DNA of 64,000 nucleotides, taken from assembly GCA_902728285.1 (NCBI GenBank), contig CACVBU010000964.1, positions 248,001-312,000 of the forward strand, given 5' to 3'. Under the pieces are notes generated by a model that was given only the letters and a program-made list of their open reading frames with translations, was not told the DNA's origin and searched no databases. A program made the position numbers and the translations under genes. The stretch comes from Clytia hemisphaerica. Its lineage: Eukaryota; Cnidaria; Hydrozoa; Leptothecata; Clytiidae. Within the stretch, counting starts at the first letter, position 1. Every line of letters starts with the position of its first letter. This document shows positions 35,575-47,244 of the stretch, piece by piece.

Positions 35575-36801
35575 TATTGAATTTAAAGTATAAGCTTTAT
35601 TTTATAAGCTTTGTAATTAACAAAAATAATAATATTGTATATTTTTTGTGTGTAATTCAATCCCATATTTATATTGTCAGATTGTTAAAATAATTTGTGT
35701 TATTTTTCCTGCCAAAAATTAATACGACCCCTTAAACTGATCTATTTTGGTGGAAATTTTAATTCGCATGCATCATCATCCAACTTTAATAATTTCTTTT
35801 ACCTCTGTAACTTTCACACTAGGCGTCAAATAAATTCCTTAGAAATTTCGTCAGAAAAAACTTGAAAAATTCCTGGGCATCTAAAACTTAGTTCAATTGA
35901 CCCTATCAGATCATAGTCAGTATTGATAACAATCTGGATAAGAAATCCTCTTGTATCTTTCTACTATTTAGATATCTCTACTTCTTCTTTCCCCATGGAA
36001 GAGTTGACAGAGGTCCTCTCCACGACAAAGTCTTGCAACAGCTTCAGTCCAGATAAAATACCACCCACTTATCTGGGTGGACAGGAATTTTCATGATATC
36101 TTTCTTAAAGCTTTACAGCTTCCTGTTTAAAGACAATTTTTAGCCTAATGAAATAATGGGTTAAGTAACCCTGCTTACCCCTATGGGGTAATCTACCACA
36201 TGCTGCTCTCTTGTGTATTCTTCTCGACGAAAATCATTTTGAAACGATTTAAAACTTTTTGAATTTTGATAGAATCTTATGAAAAGTACAATGTAACAGT
36301 CTATTCCTCTAAAGAATCCTGTATTGTAACACGCATGCGTAATTTTTCGCTCTTTAAACCATATGTAGTTAAATACCGTGATAATCAAAGAGGAATGAGT
36401 ACGTGGTACAGTCACTTTCGGTCGGGGTTGGGGACGGCGAAATCGTCTTTTTTATGAAATTTGTCGTTCTTTTTGACTATTTTTAGTAAATGTACTAGTA
36501 GGATTCTTTAGATAAACCCCCTCCAAGTATAAAGTTTTGGGTTGGAAACATCACATACGACCTCCTTGGGCTTCAAAAATCGAAAATAGCTTGGAGCTAA
36601 AGGGGTTAAGGCGGGGTTAATTTAAAGAGGGTGACTTTGAATCAAGGAGGGTTTACCTATTGTGTCTTGTTAGCTCTTTTTCTGTTTTTTTTTGTATTGT
36701 AAGTCAAACTTTTTATCATCCGAATCTAAAATCCAAAACTTTATCACATCTCCGTTTAACACGACACAGAGCCTAAGGGACCTCCAACCTATTGGGAAAA
36801 T
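35575..36801. other. Intergenic, no gene recognised
   Basis: AT-rich sequence with no coding signal that I can support. It ends at the microsatellite tail of the retrotransposon at 36802-41036. Confidence 0.4.
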
Positions 36802-36823
36802 TAATAATAATAATAATAATAAT
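36802..36823. repeat. (TAA)7 microsatellite, probable 3' tail of the retrotransposon
   Basis: Seven TAA units on the plus strand, equal to ATT units at the 3' end of the minus-strand element. It marks the probable 3' terminus of the CR1/L2-like copy. Confidence 0.65.
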
Positions 36824-37734
36824 GATATATTTCTGGCATTTCCAAAATTTACATTTGGCTCTTCACCTGAAAATTCTGTATATAATATATGTGCAATGTC
36901 TAGAAAAAAATTGTAAAATAACCTGGTAGTATACTGAAGAAAAATTGGGGCCGTATGCGGACAAGCAAATAGGGACGAAGCGGTGGGCTAGTATGACGAA
37001 TAAAATGATTAGGATTAAGAAGTATAAGGGGTAAAATGTGAATAGTGATAGAGCTAGACTAAAACCTAAACAAATCCGAGTATCTGAGTATGCTAGCTGA
37101 GGCCATCGCAATGTGTGCTATTATAAAAAATTAACGAATATATTTAAAAAAAAATACTAACATAATGTTATAAGCTAGACTAGACTAAGGTTCAAGTACT
37201 ATTGGTGGCTAGAGGTAAAGTAAGCGACAAAATAGATCTAAGAACTCGGTGAGATAGAATCACGACAGAGCGTAAGATAGAATGAGTAAAACTTGCATAG
37301 ATTGCAACACCGAAGGCTGTGTAAAAGTGTACTGGACCTTGCAAAACACGACCAGTATTTTGACATAAATAAGTGAGCTATCAACTATCTAAATTAAATT
37401 AATTGAAAATAATTAAACATCAAATGGAAAAAAAAAAAAAACTTCATAGAACTAGAATATAATAAAGTCATATATATGCACTGAAGAAAATACAGACTAA
37501 GTAAACCTAAGAACAGATGGGCTAAATCTAAAAATCAGAATGGAGACTAGGGAACCAAGGCTACGAGTAGGGATATTAGAAGAATTGAAGTCAGAATTAA
37601 TTTAAAACTAAAATGGCGCGTGAAACAAATCGAGAATTAGACTAAAACTAGGTATAAGAAATAATATAACATAGAAAGCACCAGCTAGGAAATAGCGAGT
37701 AGCGACGCAGGGACTACAGTTGGTAGAAGAGGTA

Positions 37735-39155
37735 CTACTGCAAGCTCCTAGCTAGGGCTTTGTCGAAAAAATATTTTTTTGTTTCTTGACAAAAGGCTTT
37801 GTAAGTTTCTGAGTCACGACAGTTAACAGGTAGTTCATTAAAAATTTTAGAAGCTTCAGATTCAAAGGAACCACTAACATTACAGGTTTCACGCAATTTA
37901 GTTCCACCAATTACATCCGTTCGAGTCTTGGCTTGCACATATTTCTCCATAGGGAGGAATTTGGGCCAGTCATTCATATTCACTGATTTCCACGCAAGTT
38001 TAGCCAAACTGTATTCGGTCCGTTCTTTGACAGGTAGCCATTTCATATCTATTACGTCAGACTTGCGAGAGTAGCTCTTCCGGACGAAGCTAGCTGTGGC
38101 ATTTTGGACTCGTTGTAATTGGTTGAATAGATATTGTGGTGCGTTGTGAATTACGGTATTACCATAGTCTATTTTACTCAATACAAGAGATTCTGCCAAC
38201 TGGCGTCGTACACGGTATGGTAAATATCGTTTGATGAGGGATAGACTCTTCAGCGTGCCATATGCTTTAGTGACGATTTTTTTGACATGTTCATTCCATG
38301 TTAGGTTTTCGGTGAAGATGATTCCTAACAGCTTGAATAGGGGAACACGCTCAATCACATTTTCGTTATTTGACTTGATTTCGAATTCAAAATTATGCCT
38401 CCTTGCCATTTGAGATGTGGCAAAGAGCATCGATTTAGTTTTTCTGGCGTTAAATATCAAGTTCGAATCCAGCGACCATTTCTCAATTACGCTAATATCA
38501 GAGTTCATTTCAGTGACACAATTTTCAAGCTCGTTTGGTTTGGTGTGGCGATATATAGTCGTGTCATCAGCATATTGAACACATTTTGCGGTGGTTTTTG
38601 TTGCCATGTCGTACACGTAAATGTTGAAGAGAATGGGTCCAAGTATGCTTCCTTGGGGGACGCCATTAGTAACTGTGAGAATGGATGACTTCTTGTCGTT
38701 GATCTGTACGTACTGAAGTCGATTGCTCAGATAGTTGGAGATAACATAGAGTGACTTTTTTGAGAATCGTAGTGTGTGAAGTTTTTTGATAAGAGTTTCA
38801 AAATCAACTGTATCAAATGCTTTTGAAAAGTCAGCGAGAACTGCAAGAGTGATTTCGCCTCGATTCATCGCTTTCAGGATGTCGTTTTTGATTTTGATGC
38901 AGGTGGTTATTGTGCAGTGACCCTTTCGAAAACCAGATTGATGTATTGATAGTAGTTCTTCACTTTCTAGATAGTTTGTCATTTGTGTCATAATCAGTCT
39001 CTCGTATACTTTTGAAAGGATCGGTAATATGGAGATTGGACGGTAGTCGCTCGGATCAGCGGGTGACTCAATTTTAGGAATAGGGCTGATTTTCGAGATC
39101 TTCCACTGGCTAGGAAAGACGGATTGTCGAATGGAAGAGTTGATAATATGGCAAA
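37735..39155 (-). CDS. Retrotransposon reverse transcriptase, frame-shifted continuation
   Basis: Continues the frame broken near 39155. It has SDYRPISILPI, HQSGFRKGH, VLADFSKAFDTVD, GVPQGSILGPILF, the catalytic CVQYADDTTIY and FKLLGIIF, then the C-terminal domain (SKIDYGNTV, LQRVQNATASF, FNELPVNCRD). The catalytic motifs are intact. The single-base shift is the only lesion seen between the two parts. The layout is that of the CR1/L2/Jockey group, which uses no RNase H domain. Confidence 0.88.
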
Positions 39156-41036
39156 TGGGACTACAATTTCATCGATGGCGAGTTTAATGTATTTCGACGG
39201 TATCTGGTCATGGCCGGTTGAGCAGTCGTTTCGAAGATTACATAAGGCTTTACGAACGTCAGCGTAGGAAACTTCGTTTATGTCGAATGGATTGTCTTGT
39301 GCAGGTAATTCGTTGATGAGTTGATGTAGGATTTGCTCTGATTTAGGTTTTGAGTTAAGAAGTCTCCCGGCTGTTGTGTTGAAGTGGACATTGAGTGTGT
39401 CGGGGTCAGCGGATATCTTTTGTGGTGATGGTTTCAGGATGCGATGGATGGTTGACCATACTTCTTTCGGTCTTTTGGAGGATAGTGCGCGTCGGTAAAA
39501 ACTGGATTTTGTTACTCGAATAAGAGTTTTTAATTCGTTTCGGATTTTACGAAACAGATCCCAATCTTTTTGCTCGGACTGCGGGGAATGACATTTGGTT
39601 CGTAAATAGTCTCTTTCCTTTTGCTTCTCGCTGATGTTGAGATCTTTTAACCACGGAGCTGGTGGGCGCGTTAATTTCTGCCTGATGAGGGGTGCGTGTC
39701 GGTCTAGACAATCGGTAAAAAGTTTGTTAAATATGTCTAGTTTTTCCTCAGCGGTATCAAAAGCGTAAACAAGATTGAACGGTATTTGTCTAATATCTGT
39801 TTTAAATGCTGCTACATTAAAGTTTTTCTCATTTCGAATAAATTTATATCTGGGTTCAAACCGTGGCTTGCGTAGATTACATATGACGAAGGCAGCATCA
39901 TGATCGCTCATTTCGTCGCATGGGATAACATCATCGTGGATGACTTTTGAGAATGAGGTAACGATATGGTCAATGCAGGTTTTTCCCTTCCGGGTTGGCT
40001 TCTTCACTTGTTGACGTAAACCGAGACGATCGAGGGTATCTTTATATTCGTCAGCAACGTTGTAGTTCTCTTTCAGGAGATCGATATTTGTATCACCAGT
40101 AATCACGATTGGATCAGACCAGATGGTGTGAACGTACGATATTAATGTTTCGAATTTTTGAAGCCAAGCACGTTTGTCAACGTCTTCGGAACTTGGTTGA
40201 TAGAAAACGGCTATAAGAAAGGGACTTTTCTTTCCCTTCACTTCAAACCACTGGTGTTCGATCGTTGTATCTTTCTTGTCAATGTCAGTTCTTGGGCGAT
40301 GTTTAATGCCGTCTTTGAAGTAGGCTCCCACGCCACCGCCACGTTTACCATTTCTGTTATTGTATCTGAAAGGATGATAACCGGAGAAGTTGAGTTGTCG
40401 GATGAGTGCAGGATTGTCAACGAGCCATGTCTCAGAGATTGTTAGGATATCGAACTTGTGTTTTAGGAGCATGGCTTCAAGTTGGGCAGTCTTATTTTTG
40501 ATAGATTGAATGTTAAGGTGCGCAATGCTGTAGTTGTTTCGGTTGGCATTTAGAAGATCCAACTGGATTTGAGTATCTTGTTGCGCTGGGATATCATTCA
40601 CGGTCGAGGGGTCTGATAGTAGAAAGTCTATATCGACATTGTTGAACGGTAATTCAGTAAGCAGACAGTCGTGACATGTCCATAAATTGTGTTTGTCTGA
40701 GAAGTTTTTTACAGTTTTATAAATACATTTTACGTGAGTCGAGTTGAGACAAACCTTGCATTCCAAGTGGTACGAATTCTTACGGACAGTTTTGGCACAA
40801 ACAGGACAAGCGAGCGGACCCGGATTAGTTTCGATGTCACCAGAGATGAGGAGTCGAAATGTTGCCGAATGATTTGCGTACAGATGGATCGGTGCACAAA
40901 ACCTCCGTTTTTTGTTGTGATTTTGACGTCGAGTCAAAAAGTCTTTGTTTTGAACTTTAAATTTCGATTTCTCGTGGCTTCTTCCCATTTGATGTAGAAA
41001 GAGATACACCATTACGACAAGCGCAGCTTCCTTCAT
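38994..41036 (-). CDS. Retrotransposon N-terminal part: 2A peptide, PHD finger, APE endonuclease, start of RT
   Basis: The first ATG is at 41036, with an in-frame TGA shortly upstream. Residues 4-14 are hydrophobic (AALVVMVYLFL), like a signal sequence. Residues 64-74 (ISGDIETNPGP) match the D(V/I)ExNPG-P ribosome-skipping consensus exactly, at 40815-40847. A PHD-like finger follows (ACPVCAKTVRK, HLECKVC, HVKCIY, WTCHDC). The endonuclease shows IAHLNIQSIKN, LTISETWL, GGGVGAYF, VITGDTNIDLL, CIDHIV and MSDHDAA. A linker leads to the RT start (GHDQIPSKYIKLA). The last 50 or so residues, after about 39155, are out of frame. Skipping at NPG-P would release a short hydrophobic leader and let the rest start with Pro. 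This activity is known for 2A sequences in sea urchin and other elements but not shown here. Confidence 0.85.
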   Translation of the reverse strand: MKEAALVVMVYLFLHQMGRSHEKSKFKVQNKDFLTRRQNHNKKRRFCAPIHLYANHSATFRLLISGDIETNPGPLACPVCAKTVRKNSYHLECKVCLNSTHVKCIYKTVKNFSDKHNLWTCHDCLLTELPFNNVDIDFLLSDPSTVNDIPAQQDTQIQLDLLNANRNNYSIAHLNIQSIKNKTAQLEAMLLKHKFDILTISETWLVDNPALIRQLNFSGYHPFRYNNRNGKRGGGVGAYFKDGIKHRPRTDIDKKDTTIEHQWFEVKGKKSPFLIAVFYQPSSEDVDKRAWLQKFETLISYVHTIWSDPIVITGDTNIDLLKENYNVADEYKDTLDRLGLRQQVKKPTRKGKTCIDHIVTSFSKVIHDDVIPCDEMSDHDAAFVICNLRKPRFEPRYKFIRNEKNFNVAAFKTDIRQIPFNLVYAFDTAEEKLDIFNKLFTDCLDRHAPLIRQKLTRPPAPWLKDLNISEKQKERDYLRTKCHSPQSEQKDWDLFRKIRNELKTLIRVTKSSFYRRALSSKRPKEVWSTIHRILKPSPQKISADPDTLNVHFNTTAGRLLNSKPKSEQILHQLINELPAQDNPFDINEVSYADVRKALCNLRNDCSTGHDQIPSKYIKLAIDEIVVPFAILSTLPFDNPSFLASGRSRKSALFLKLSHPLIRATTVQSPYYRSFQKYTRD

Positions 41037-41227
41037 CTTCTTTAGCAAAAATCAGCTCACTTCTTTTTAATTTGAGTGAGAATTTTAAGAAAAACTAATT
41101 TATTTTCACTCTTTTGACGTTAGTTTTCAAAAAAACGTCTAACCGTTGAGAAGTCGTTGCAGTGTGACCATAAATTTAGATTATTATAATCGAGTATTTT
41201 GAAGTACAATCTCTAACCCATCGATAT

Positions 41228-41331
41228 GAGTCCTAGTTGACACTCGACGTCCATATAACGTTTATCTAACGTTCACAACGTCCATATGATGTTAGATAAA
41301 CGTTGAAATAACGTTGTGTGCCGGCTGAGTT
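41228..41331. repeat. AACGTT-phased repeat, copy 3 (palindromic)
   Basis: The two halves mirror each other: tcctagttgacactcgacgt, then ccatataacg, ttatctaacg, and back through gttagataaacgttgaaat, aacgttgtgtgccggctga. AACGTT occurs at spacings of about 11 bases. It may be a complete element of which the other copies are halves. Confidence 0.65.
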
Positions 41332-41345
41332 AAGACTACATTCAC

Positions 41346-43153
41346 AATTAGCCTCCGTCTCGGAAGAGGACTGGGCCCGAATTTGCGGACGTTTTCACAG
41401 TTTCACTTTCGTTTTCGGCTATACGACAGCGTTTTCAAGCAGAAAGCAGAGGAAATCTGTGAAATTATTGCAGGGAATGCTAACCTATTTTTCCAGTGTT
41501 TCTCAAGATTGGAGCAAGATTATTGTTCTCGAAAGTTCATAAAGACCTAATAGTTTCAGATTAGTATGATTTCATCAGAAAAAACATTTACACCAAAGCT
41601 CCTTATTGATATGTGAAGGCTACCAAAAATAGCAATGTCCTCCATCAGAACAACTTTAACATAAGGGACAAGGACAGTCAAGAAGTCTACTTCTTTGTTG
41701 AAAATTTGCACAAAATACTTAGAGAAAATGGTACTATGGAAGCCCATTCTATACTCCTAAATGATAGTTGAAAGATCAGCAGTTGAGAGGGTTGATTAAA
41801 ATAGAACTCAAAGCACACAATAAAGTATACCATATATATTTGTCCAGAAAGAACTGGCATGTTGTTTGCTTTGTTTTGGTGTTTAAAAATATGTACTTAT
41901 CAGTCCTAAATAATACAAATTCGAATATAATGAGGGCAATGAGTCTGGTTAAATGTTACTATATTTACAAGAAAGGATTACTGAAAAAATACTACTGTAT
42001 GTACTACTGATGAACTAAAATCAAAAACTAAAACTTTACCATAAATTTACATTACGACAATTTAAAAATCTATCTTTAATAGCAACAAAGAAAAAAAACA
42101 TGGCTCAAAGTTTTAAAAACAGAGCTAGTCAGAACTTCAATTCAGTAGGTATAGAGCTTTCAAAATTTGAAAACAGACACTGCATTGGTTACTACAAGAC
42201 ATACTATCCACACGGTTTTTTCGATTCACGAAAAAAATAAAGTATTTATCAAAAAAAGGTTCTCTTTTTTTTTGGTAATCAATTCCAACAAACAACAATC
42301 AATATAACAGTTTTTTGGCAATCATCCCACAGTGTAAACATTATCAACCAACTAAACCCACACCGCCAAAATTGTAAAAATAAAGTCAATATAATTTCTA
42401 TCAACAATTTCTCGTAAAACTTTTTTTTCCAACATTCTGATACCAATCATGGCTGGAGGCATCATGTGTAGAGTGACTGTGTGGCATTTCTTTGCTGTTA
42501 ATGATCACGATACCAAACATCAACCCCCGCCAAGCCAAATCTGTCGATTAAAAATTTCCATTAAAATTATAATTGAAACTTATCTCGTAAAATGCTTTTT
42601 TCAACATTCTGGAGGTGTTCAAAGTTAGAGGTATCATATGTAGAGCCAAGCAATACATGAAAAGTCATTTGCTATCCCATTTGCCATGAGATATATGAGT
42701 CAACAAATCAAACAAAAACCAACAAATCATGTCTCTTCACTTTCATGTCACATCGTGTTTATATGGGGTATCAGAAAGCCAATCCACAAGAAGAGCCATC
42801 TTCCTTTATTATGGAGTGTTCCAAAACTATTGGTAGGTTGTTTGGAAGTAAAGAAACCCACACAGTTTGTTTTATTTTGAAGATTTAACTTGAAAACAAA
42901 CTGCATCTTTCCAGTAGAAACTCATGTTTCAACCTGCTACATAACACTGGTCAGTCGGGTCTGCTACTAACATGTAATAGTTTTATTATAGCCGAGCTTG
43001 AGAATCCGTAGGCAGAACTTGTAACATGTATTATGTGTATAATTATGTCAGTCGACTTGAATTATGATACATTACTTACATTTCACTGGATGCATTTTCG
43101 CTGTGAAATTATCCGCAAAATTTTCTGACCGCGTTCTGAGACGGAGGCTAATT
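41346..43153. mobile_element. Candidate 1.8 kb inverted-repeat element
   Basis: attagcctccgtctc at 41347 is mirrored by gagacggaggctaat at 43138-43152, and inner parts also correspond (tttgcgga, tttcacag). Inside, two diverged copies of a block of about 180 bp (ctcgtaaaa, ttccaacattctg, tcatgtgtagag) lie at about 42405-42490 and 42590-42675. No transposase frame is seen. Confidence 0.5.
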
Positions 43154-43802
43154 GAGAATAATCGGATCACAGAACTTTCAGTATTTTTTCTACTGAAGCG
43201 ATGGAATCTTGGACTTTTATTTTCACCAGTATGATTCTTCTAGTGGATAGATTCCAAATAAATACACCCTTCTTAACCCCACAAGCCGTCGTAAATTTGT
43301 ATACGAGGCGTGGAAAAAACCGACAAAAACTGGTTGTAAAGTTTAGCGTAGTAACTGTGATAGTACCATCCAATGCTGAGGTACGGAGACCTACATTAAG
43401 GCAAAAATGATGATTGCGTCAGTAAGTCTGTCATTTCATTTCATTTTCAAAATCCCCTTAATTGAATTTGTCCTCTAAAAAGTAAAAATTTGAGTTAAAA
43501 AATCTTTAAAAATTTTTTTTAGGCATTTTCAAAAGTTGTCAAAAAGATGATTCCAAAAGTTTCACCATAGAAATCAATTCATATTTACTGTTCACCGTCG
43601 AAAGTTTAAGTTAATGTTGACTTTATAAATATTTCAAAAGTTATTGAATTTGATTTAGGGGACATGGTGCATGGAGCGGTTAATCAACTTTAAGCCACCA
43701 TTTTTCCTAAGCAATTTATCAATGTGACACCTGGATAAAAAATATTTTCATGGCATAGCTTTTTATTTCTTCATTGAACTTTGAAGCTCGTTATGAATTA
43801 AA

Positions 43803-45399
43803 GATTATACGTGTGTGCATGTTTCGTTCATTCAATTTTTGACGACATTTTTGGTCAAAAAATTGAATTTCGATGACAATATTCAATTTTCAATTTTCGA
43901 GTTAAAAAATTGAAAATTGAATTTTGATTGCAAATTTCAATTTTTGTTTTGTTTATTGCTAGAAATGAACTGAAATTTCTAGTATCATCTTTGATTTTCT
44001 AACATAAACTTCTTGCATTGAAAATTGAAAATAATATTTTCAATTACTGAAAATTGTGTCGTGAAAAATTGAATTGACAAAACAAAACCAATTTTTTATC
44101 ACGCTTGCTTTTCCATGAAAACAGATGCTCAAAACAAGTAGTGTTTCATCGGTACCAAAAAAAACAAGAAAGTAGAATGTTTTATTATCTGTTGATTTCT
44201 AGTTCCCAGGTCTTTTGCAGTTTAATTTCCTTCTGGGTAAATACACTATGACATAAATTTCACGTGGCAAAATTTCTTTTACGTAATATATACTCTTCGG
44301 ATACTCTTTGGTCTTTGACTGCAAACATAGTCCTGCAGTGTGCCTTTTTTATTGAGCAACGCCCTTTTTTATAAGAACAATTTTACAAGAACACGAGGCT
44401 GAAATTTAGGCCAAAACCTAAGAACAAATTAAGAACAATCTGAGCCTCAGATTTCTAAAAAAGTACTGATTTTAAATCTATTTTAAGTTCTCAAGTAAAA
44501 AACATCGTAAGAACATTTAAGCCTGAAAAATTCAAAAAATTAAGAACAGCCCAGCCTGAGCCAAAGTATACTGGTTCTTATAAAAAAACTTATTTAGAAA
44601 GTGCTCGATTAAGTCTTTAGGATACACAGGACTGTGTCAGGAATGAAATTCCTTCAACCTCAATGGCACAACTACCTGTCAACTAAGAGGGGGGGTTTCA
44701 TGGTTGGCGGAGGAGCGGAATCGGCCCTTTTTTCGGACGGAGTGGCGGAATTTGGCGAAAATTTAGACGGAATTACGGAAATTGGGTTCTCTGACGAAGA
44801 CGGAAAATTAGACAATTTTAGTGCGGAAAAACGGAATTTAGCAAACAAATTTGCGGAATTTCGGAATTGGTAAAAGATATTCAAAATTTGCAGAATTTTC
44901 GACAAAAATATTGAATTTCAAAGGAATTTTCGGTGACGGAATTTTGGTTCAATTTAAGACGGTTTGACGGAAATTGGAGAAAAAATTGGCGGAATTGCGG
45001 AATCGGGTACCCCCTGAAACCCCCCCCCCCCAAGAGGCCTTTGACGTACTGCGTAATCAGAAAGTTTCAAATGACCTAATTCCTTGAGTTAGAGATAAAT
45101 TACTTTACAAATTGGTTTGGTTTTGTCAAATTCAATTCTTCACGACAAAATTTCAGTATTTGAAAATATTATTTTCAATTTTCAATACAAAAAGTTTATA
45201 TTAGAAAATCAAAGATGATACTGGAAATTTCAGTTCATTTCTGGCAGAAATAAAAATAAAATTGAAACTTTCAATCAAAATTCAATTTTCAATTTTTTAA
45301 CTCGAAAATTGAAAATTGAAAATTACCATCGAAATTCAATTTTTTGACCAGAAATGTCGTCAAAAATTGATTGAACGGAACATGCCTGCATGATTATAT
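43803..45399. mobile_element. Foldback element with about 287-bp terminal inverted repeats
   Basis: The left arm at 43803-44089 and the right arm at 45115-45399 are near-perfect reverse complements by eye. Shared words in order include ttcaatttttgacgacattt, aaaattgaatttcgatg, tagtatcatctttgattttc, attttcaat and gtcgtga. The arms are rich in ttgaaaattgaa palindromes. The 1 kb interior holds a nested element (44689-45031) and no transposase. Confidence 0.8.
44689..45031. mobile_element. G-tract element with amplified 'acggaattt' word, nested in the foldback element
   Basis: The left end (7 G then tttcatgg) is mirrored by cctgaaa plus 12 C on the right. The interior is almost entirely variants of gacggaattt, gcggaatt and ttcggaattgg in direct orientation. 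The open frames crossing it follow from the word repetition and are not genes. Confidence 0.65.
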
Positions 45400-45924
45400 T
45401 ATTCTAGATATTTTGTAGATATTTTGAAAGTAAATTTAATCAAAAAATTAAATATCAAATAGGGTATAAATATAAACATAAATATAATTTCATTTCATTT
45501 TTGATAATTTATCATAGTTTCTTAGTCTCTTTTTCTTAGTCTCATCCACCTTGCGGGTACAAACAGTTCATAGATACAAAATTTCAAGCGTCAATTTTTA
45601 AATAAGCCACAATGTGTTTTAACAAAAACACCATAGCCTTCAGTAGATTTTTTTGTCTGAAAAGACGCTCTTTGAGTTTTTGTCGGACGTCTGATATGAA
45701 ACCATGCACGAAAGCTGTTCTATTGAGTTTTTCAAACGTCTAGCACAGATCAGAACCAGCGTTTCTGGAGCGCAATAAAAGATACTTTTTAGCAATACCA
45801 TCTTTCTGGTTTTCACCATGGACCAATTGGGCTTCACATAAGATAATCTCTGGACGCTTAATCGCCTATCATGGATCCAGGGTCGATATCTGTGTTTTAC
45901 CCTGTCGTTACCTGGCATCTGACG

Positions 45925-45975
45925 CTTATAACGTCCATATAACGTTAAATGAACGTTGAAACAACGTTTCATTAC
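45925..45975. repeat. AACGTT-phased repeat, copy 4
   Basis: Reads cttataacgtccatataacg, ttaaatgaacgttgaaac, aacgtttc. AACGTT or a one-base variant recurs about every 11-12 bases. Confidence 0.5.
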
Positions 45976-46660
45976 TTCAGTTGAAATAGACATCCTTCTG
46001 GCGTCACAAATGAAACTTTCCGGACACGAATTTTCGGACGACCATTCGAGCACGTGGATGACGATGATGAAGATGAAGCATTAGATAGCCAGGATGCTCT
46101 TCTTATTTCCTCACTTGACTGCTGAGATGATCTGAAAATTTCAGGACAAATTTAACTCAGGGCTGTATGGTGTTGAAAATATCCTCCCCTAGGTTTAAGA
46201 GTTCATATTACCACTTACGTATAGTCGAAGGCTCGATCCAAATCTCATGTATATAGGATTTGAAGCCACTTATTTTCTACATAAATTGCGTGGCCCACGT
46301 GGTTTTCACACAAATGTTGGGTTGAAAGTAAGATTCTTGAAAATGTACAACACAAAAACAGTAAAAGAACGCTAGATACAACCCCCCGTCGTCCGAAATG
46401 CGCCGAAAATATAACAATGTCACTTTTGCTTGCTTGGTAAAGGTATAAGATTTCTCTCTAGCCTTTTGGGCTTGAAACTCAACGCTTCATTTTTTTACAT
46501 GTTTTCTCATGTGATAATTTTTACGGGGTATTTGTCTAAAATTCTTACCTCCTCGACTTGGAGATGTTAGATTTCCATTTCATAAGTGAACTAAACATGG
46601 TTTTCAAATTTGTTTTTTTTTTTTGCCCTAAAACGAAAGAAAAAATGAAACCAGAGCTAT

Positions 46661-46713
46661 GGACGTTGTGAACGTTAGATAAATGTCGAAAAAACGTTGT
46701 GTGCCAGCTGGGT
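46661..46713. repeat. AACGTT-phased repeat, copy 5
   Basis: Reads ggacgttgtgaacgttagat, aaatgtcgaaaaaacg, ttgtgtgccagctgggt. The terminal tgtgtgccagctggg is shared with copies 1 and 3 and, inverted, with copy 2. Confidence 0.5.
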
Positions 46714-46817
46714 ATGTTTAGTATTGGAAGATCTTATCTTGATTTAGAGAATAAGTTGGTCGTTTATAATATTAAATTTTTAAATAACAAAAATCAAATC
46801 CGATCAGTGATTATTCA

Positions 46818-47244
46818 AACACCCGGGGGAGGACACTCGAAAAATGGCTTTTAAAATCGGATCCTTACAGTTCAACCCTTGAGCAATGAAAAGTTACCCT
46901 TACCCATTTTACCGAACATTTCTGACCCTTACAGTGTAGTTTGACTTTATACCTTGTTTTGCTGAAATCACCTGAAAATGAGCCTGTGATGTCGACACAA
47001 TAAGTAAAACAAATTAAATTGGGTTCGAGTCAAAGCTATAAAGATACATCCGACTTTTACTGTCAGACTTGCGAGTCAGCAGTCCTAAAACACGCCCTTG
47101 CAGTGTATCCAGCTAAAAGAAGACCCTTGTAGTGCACTCTATCAAAAAATGTACACCCTTACAGTGCTTTTCGAGGGTCTCGAAAAACCTACCCTTAAGG
47201 ACGACACATGCTGTGGGTCGGACCATATGAGTGCCCCCTGGTTT
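46818..47244. mobile_element. Inverted-repeat element with amplified 'acccttacagtg' word
   Basis: The left end aacacccgggggaggacactc and the right end gagtgccccctggttt are inverted partners. Inside, acccttacagtg and close variants (cgcccttgcagtg, acccttgtagtgc) recur at least seven times. No coding capacity. Confidence 0.55.

Larger units (their letters stand above)
36802..41100 (-). mobile_element. CR1/L2-like non-LTR retrotransposon with N-terminal 2A motif, near full length
   Basis: On the minus strand the order is: short 5' leader, 2A-bearing N-terminus, PHD-like finger, APE endonuclease, reverse transcriptase, a 3' region of about 900 bp, and a (TAA/ATT) tail of seven units at 36802-36823. 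A 3' microsatellite tail in place of poly(A) is usual in CR1/L2-type elements. Only one frameshift, near 39155, breaks the coding sequence, so insertion was recent. The 5' limit is uncertain. Confidence 0.8.

Noticed and set aside
44634-44905. 79- and 77-codon frames
   Set aside because: They are translations of the amplified acggaattt word in the 44689-45031 element.
45640-46053. 137-codon minus-strand frame
   Set aside because: No recognisable domain; it overlaps an AACGTT repeat. A remnant of an unknown element is possible but not supportable.
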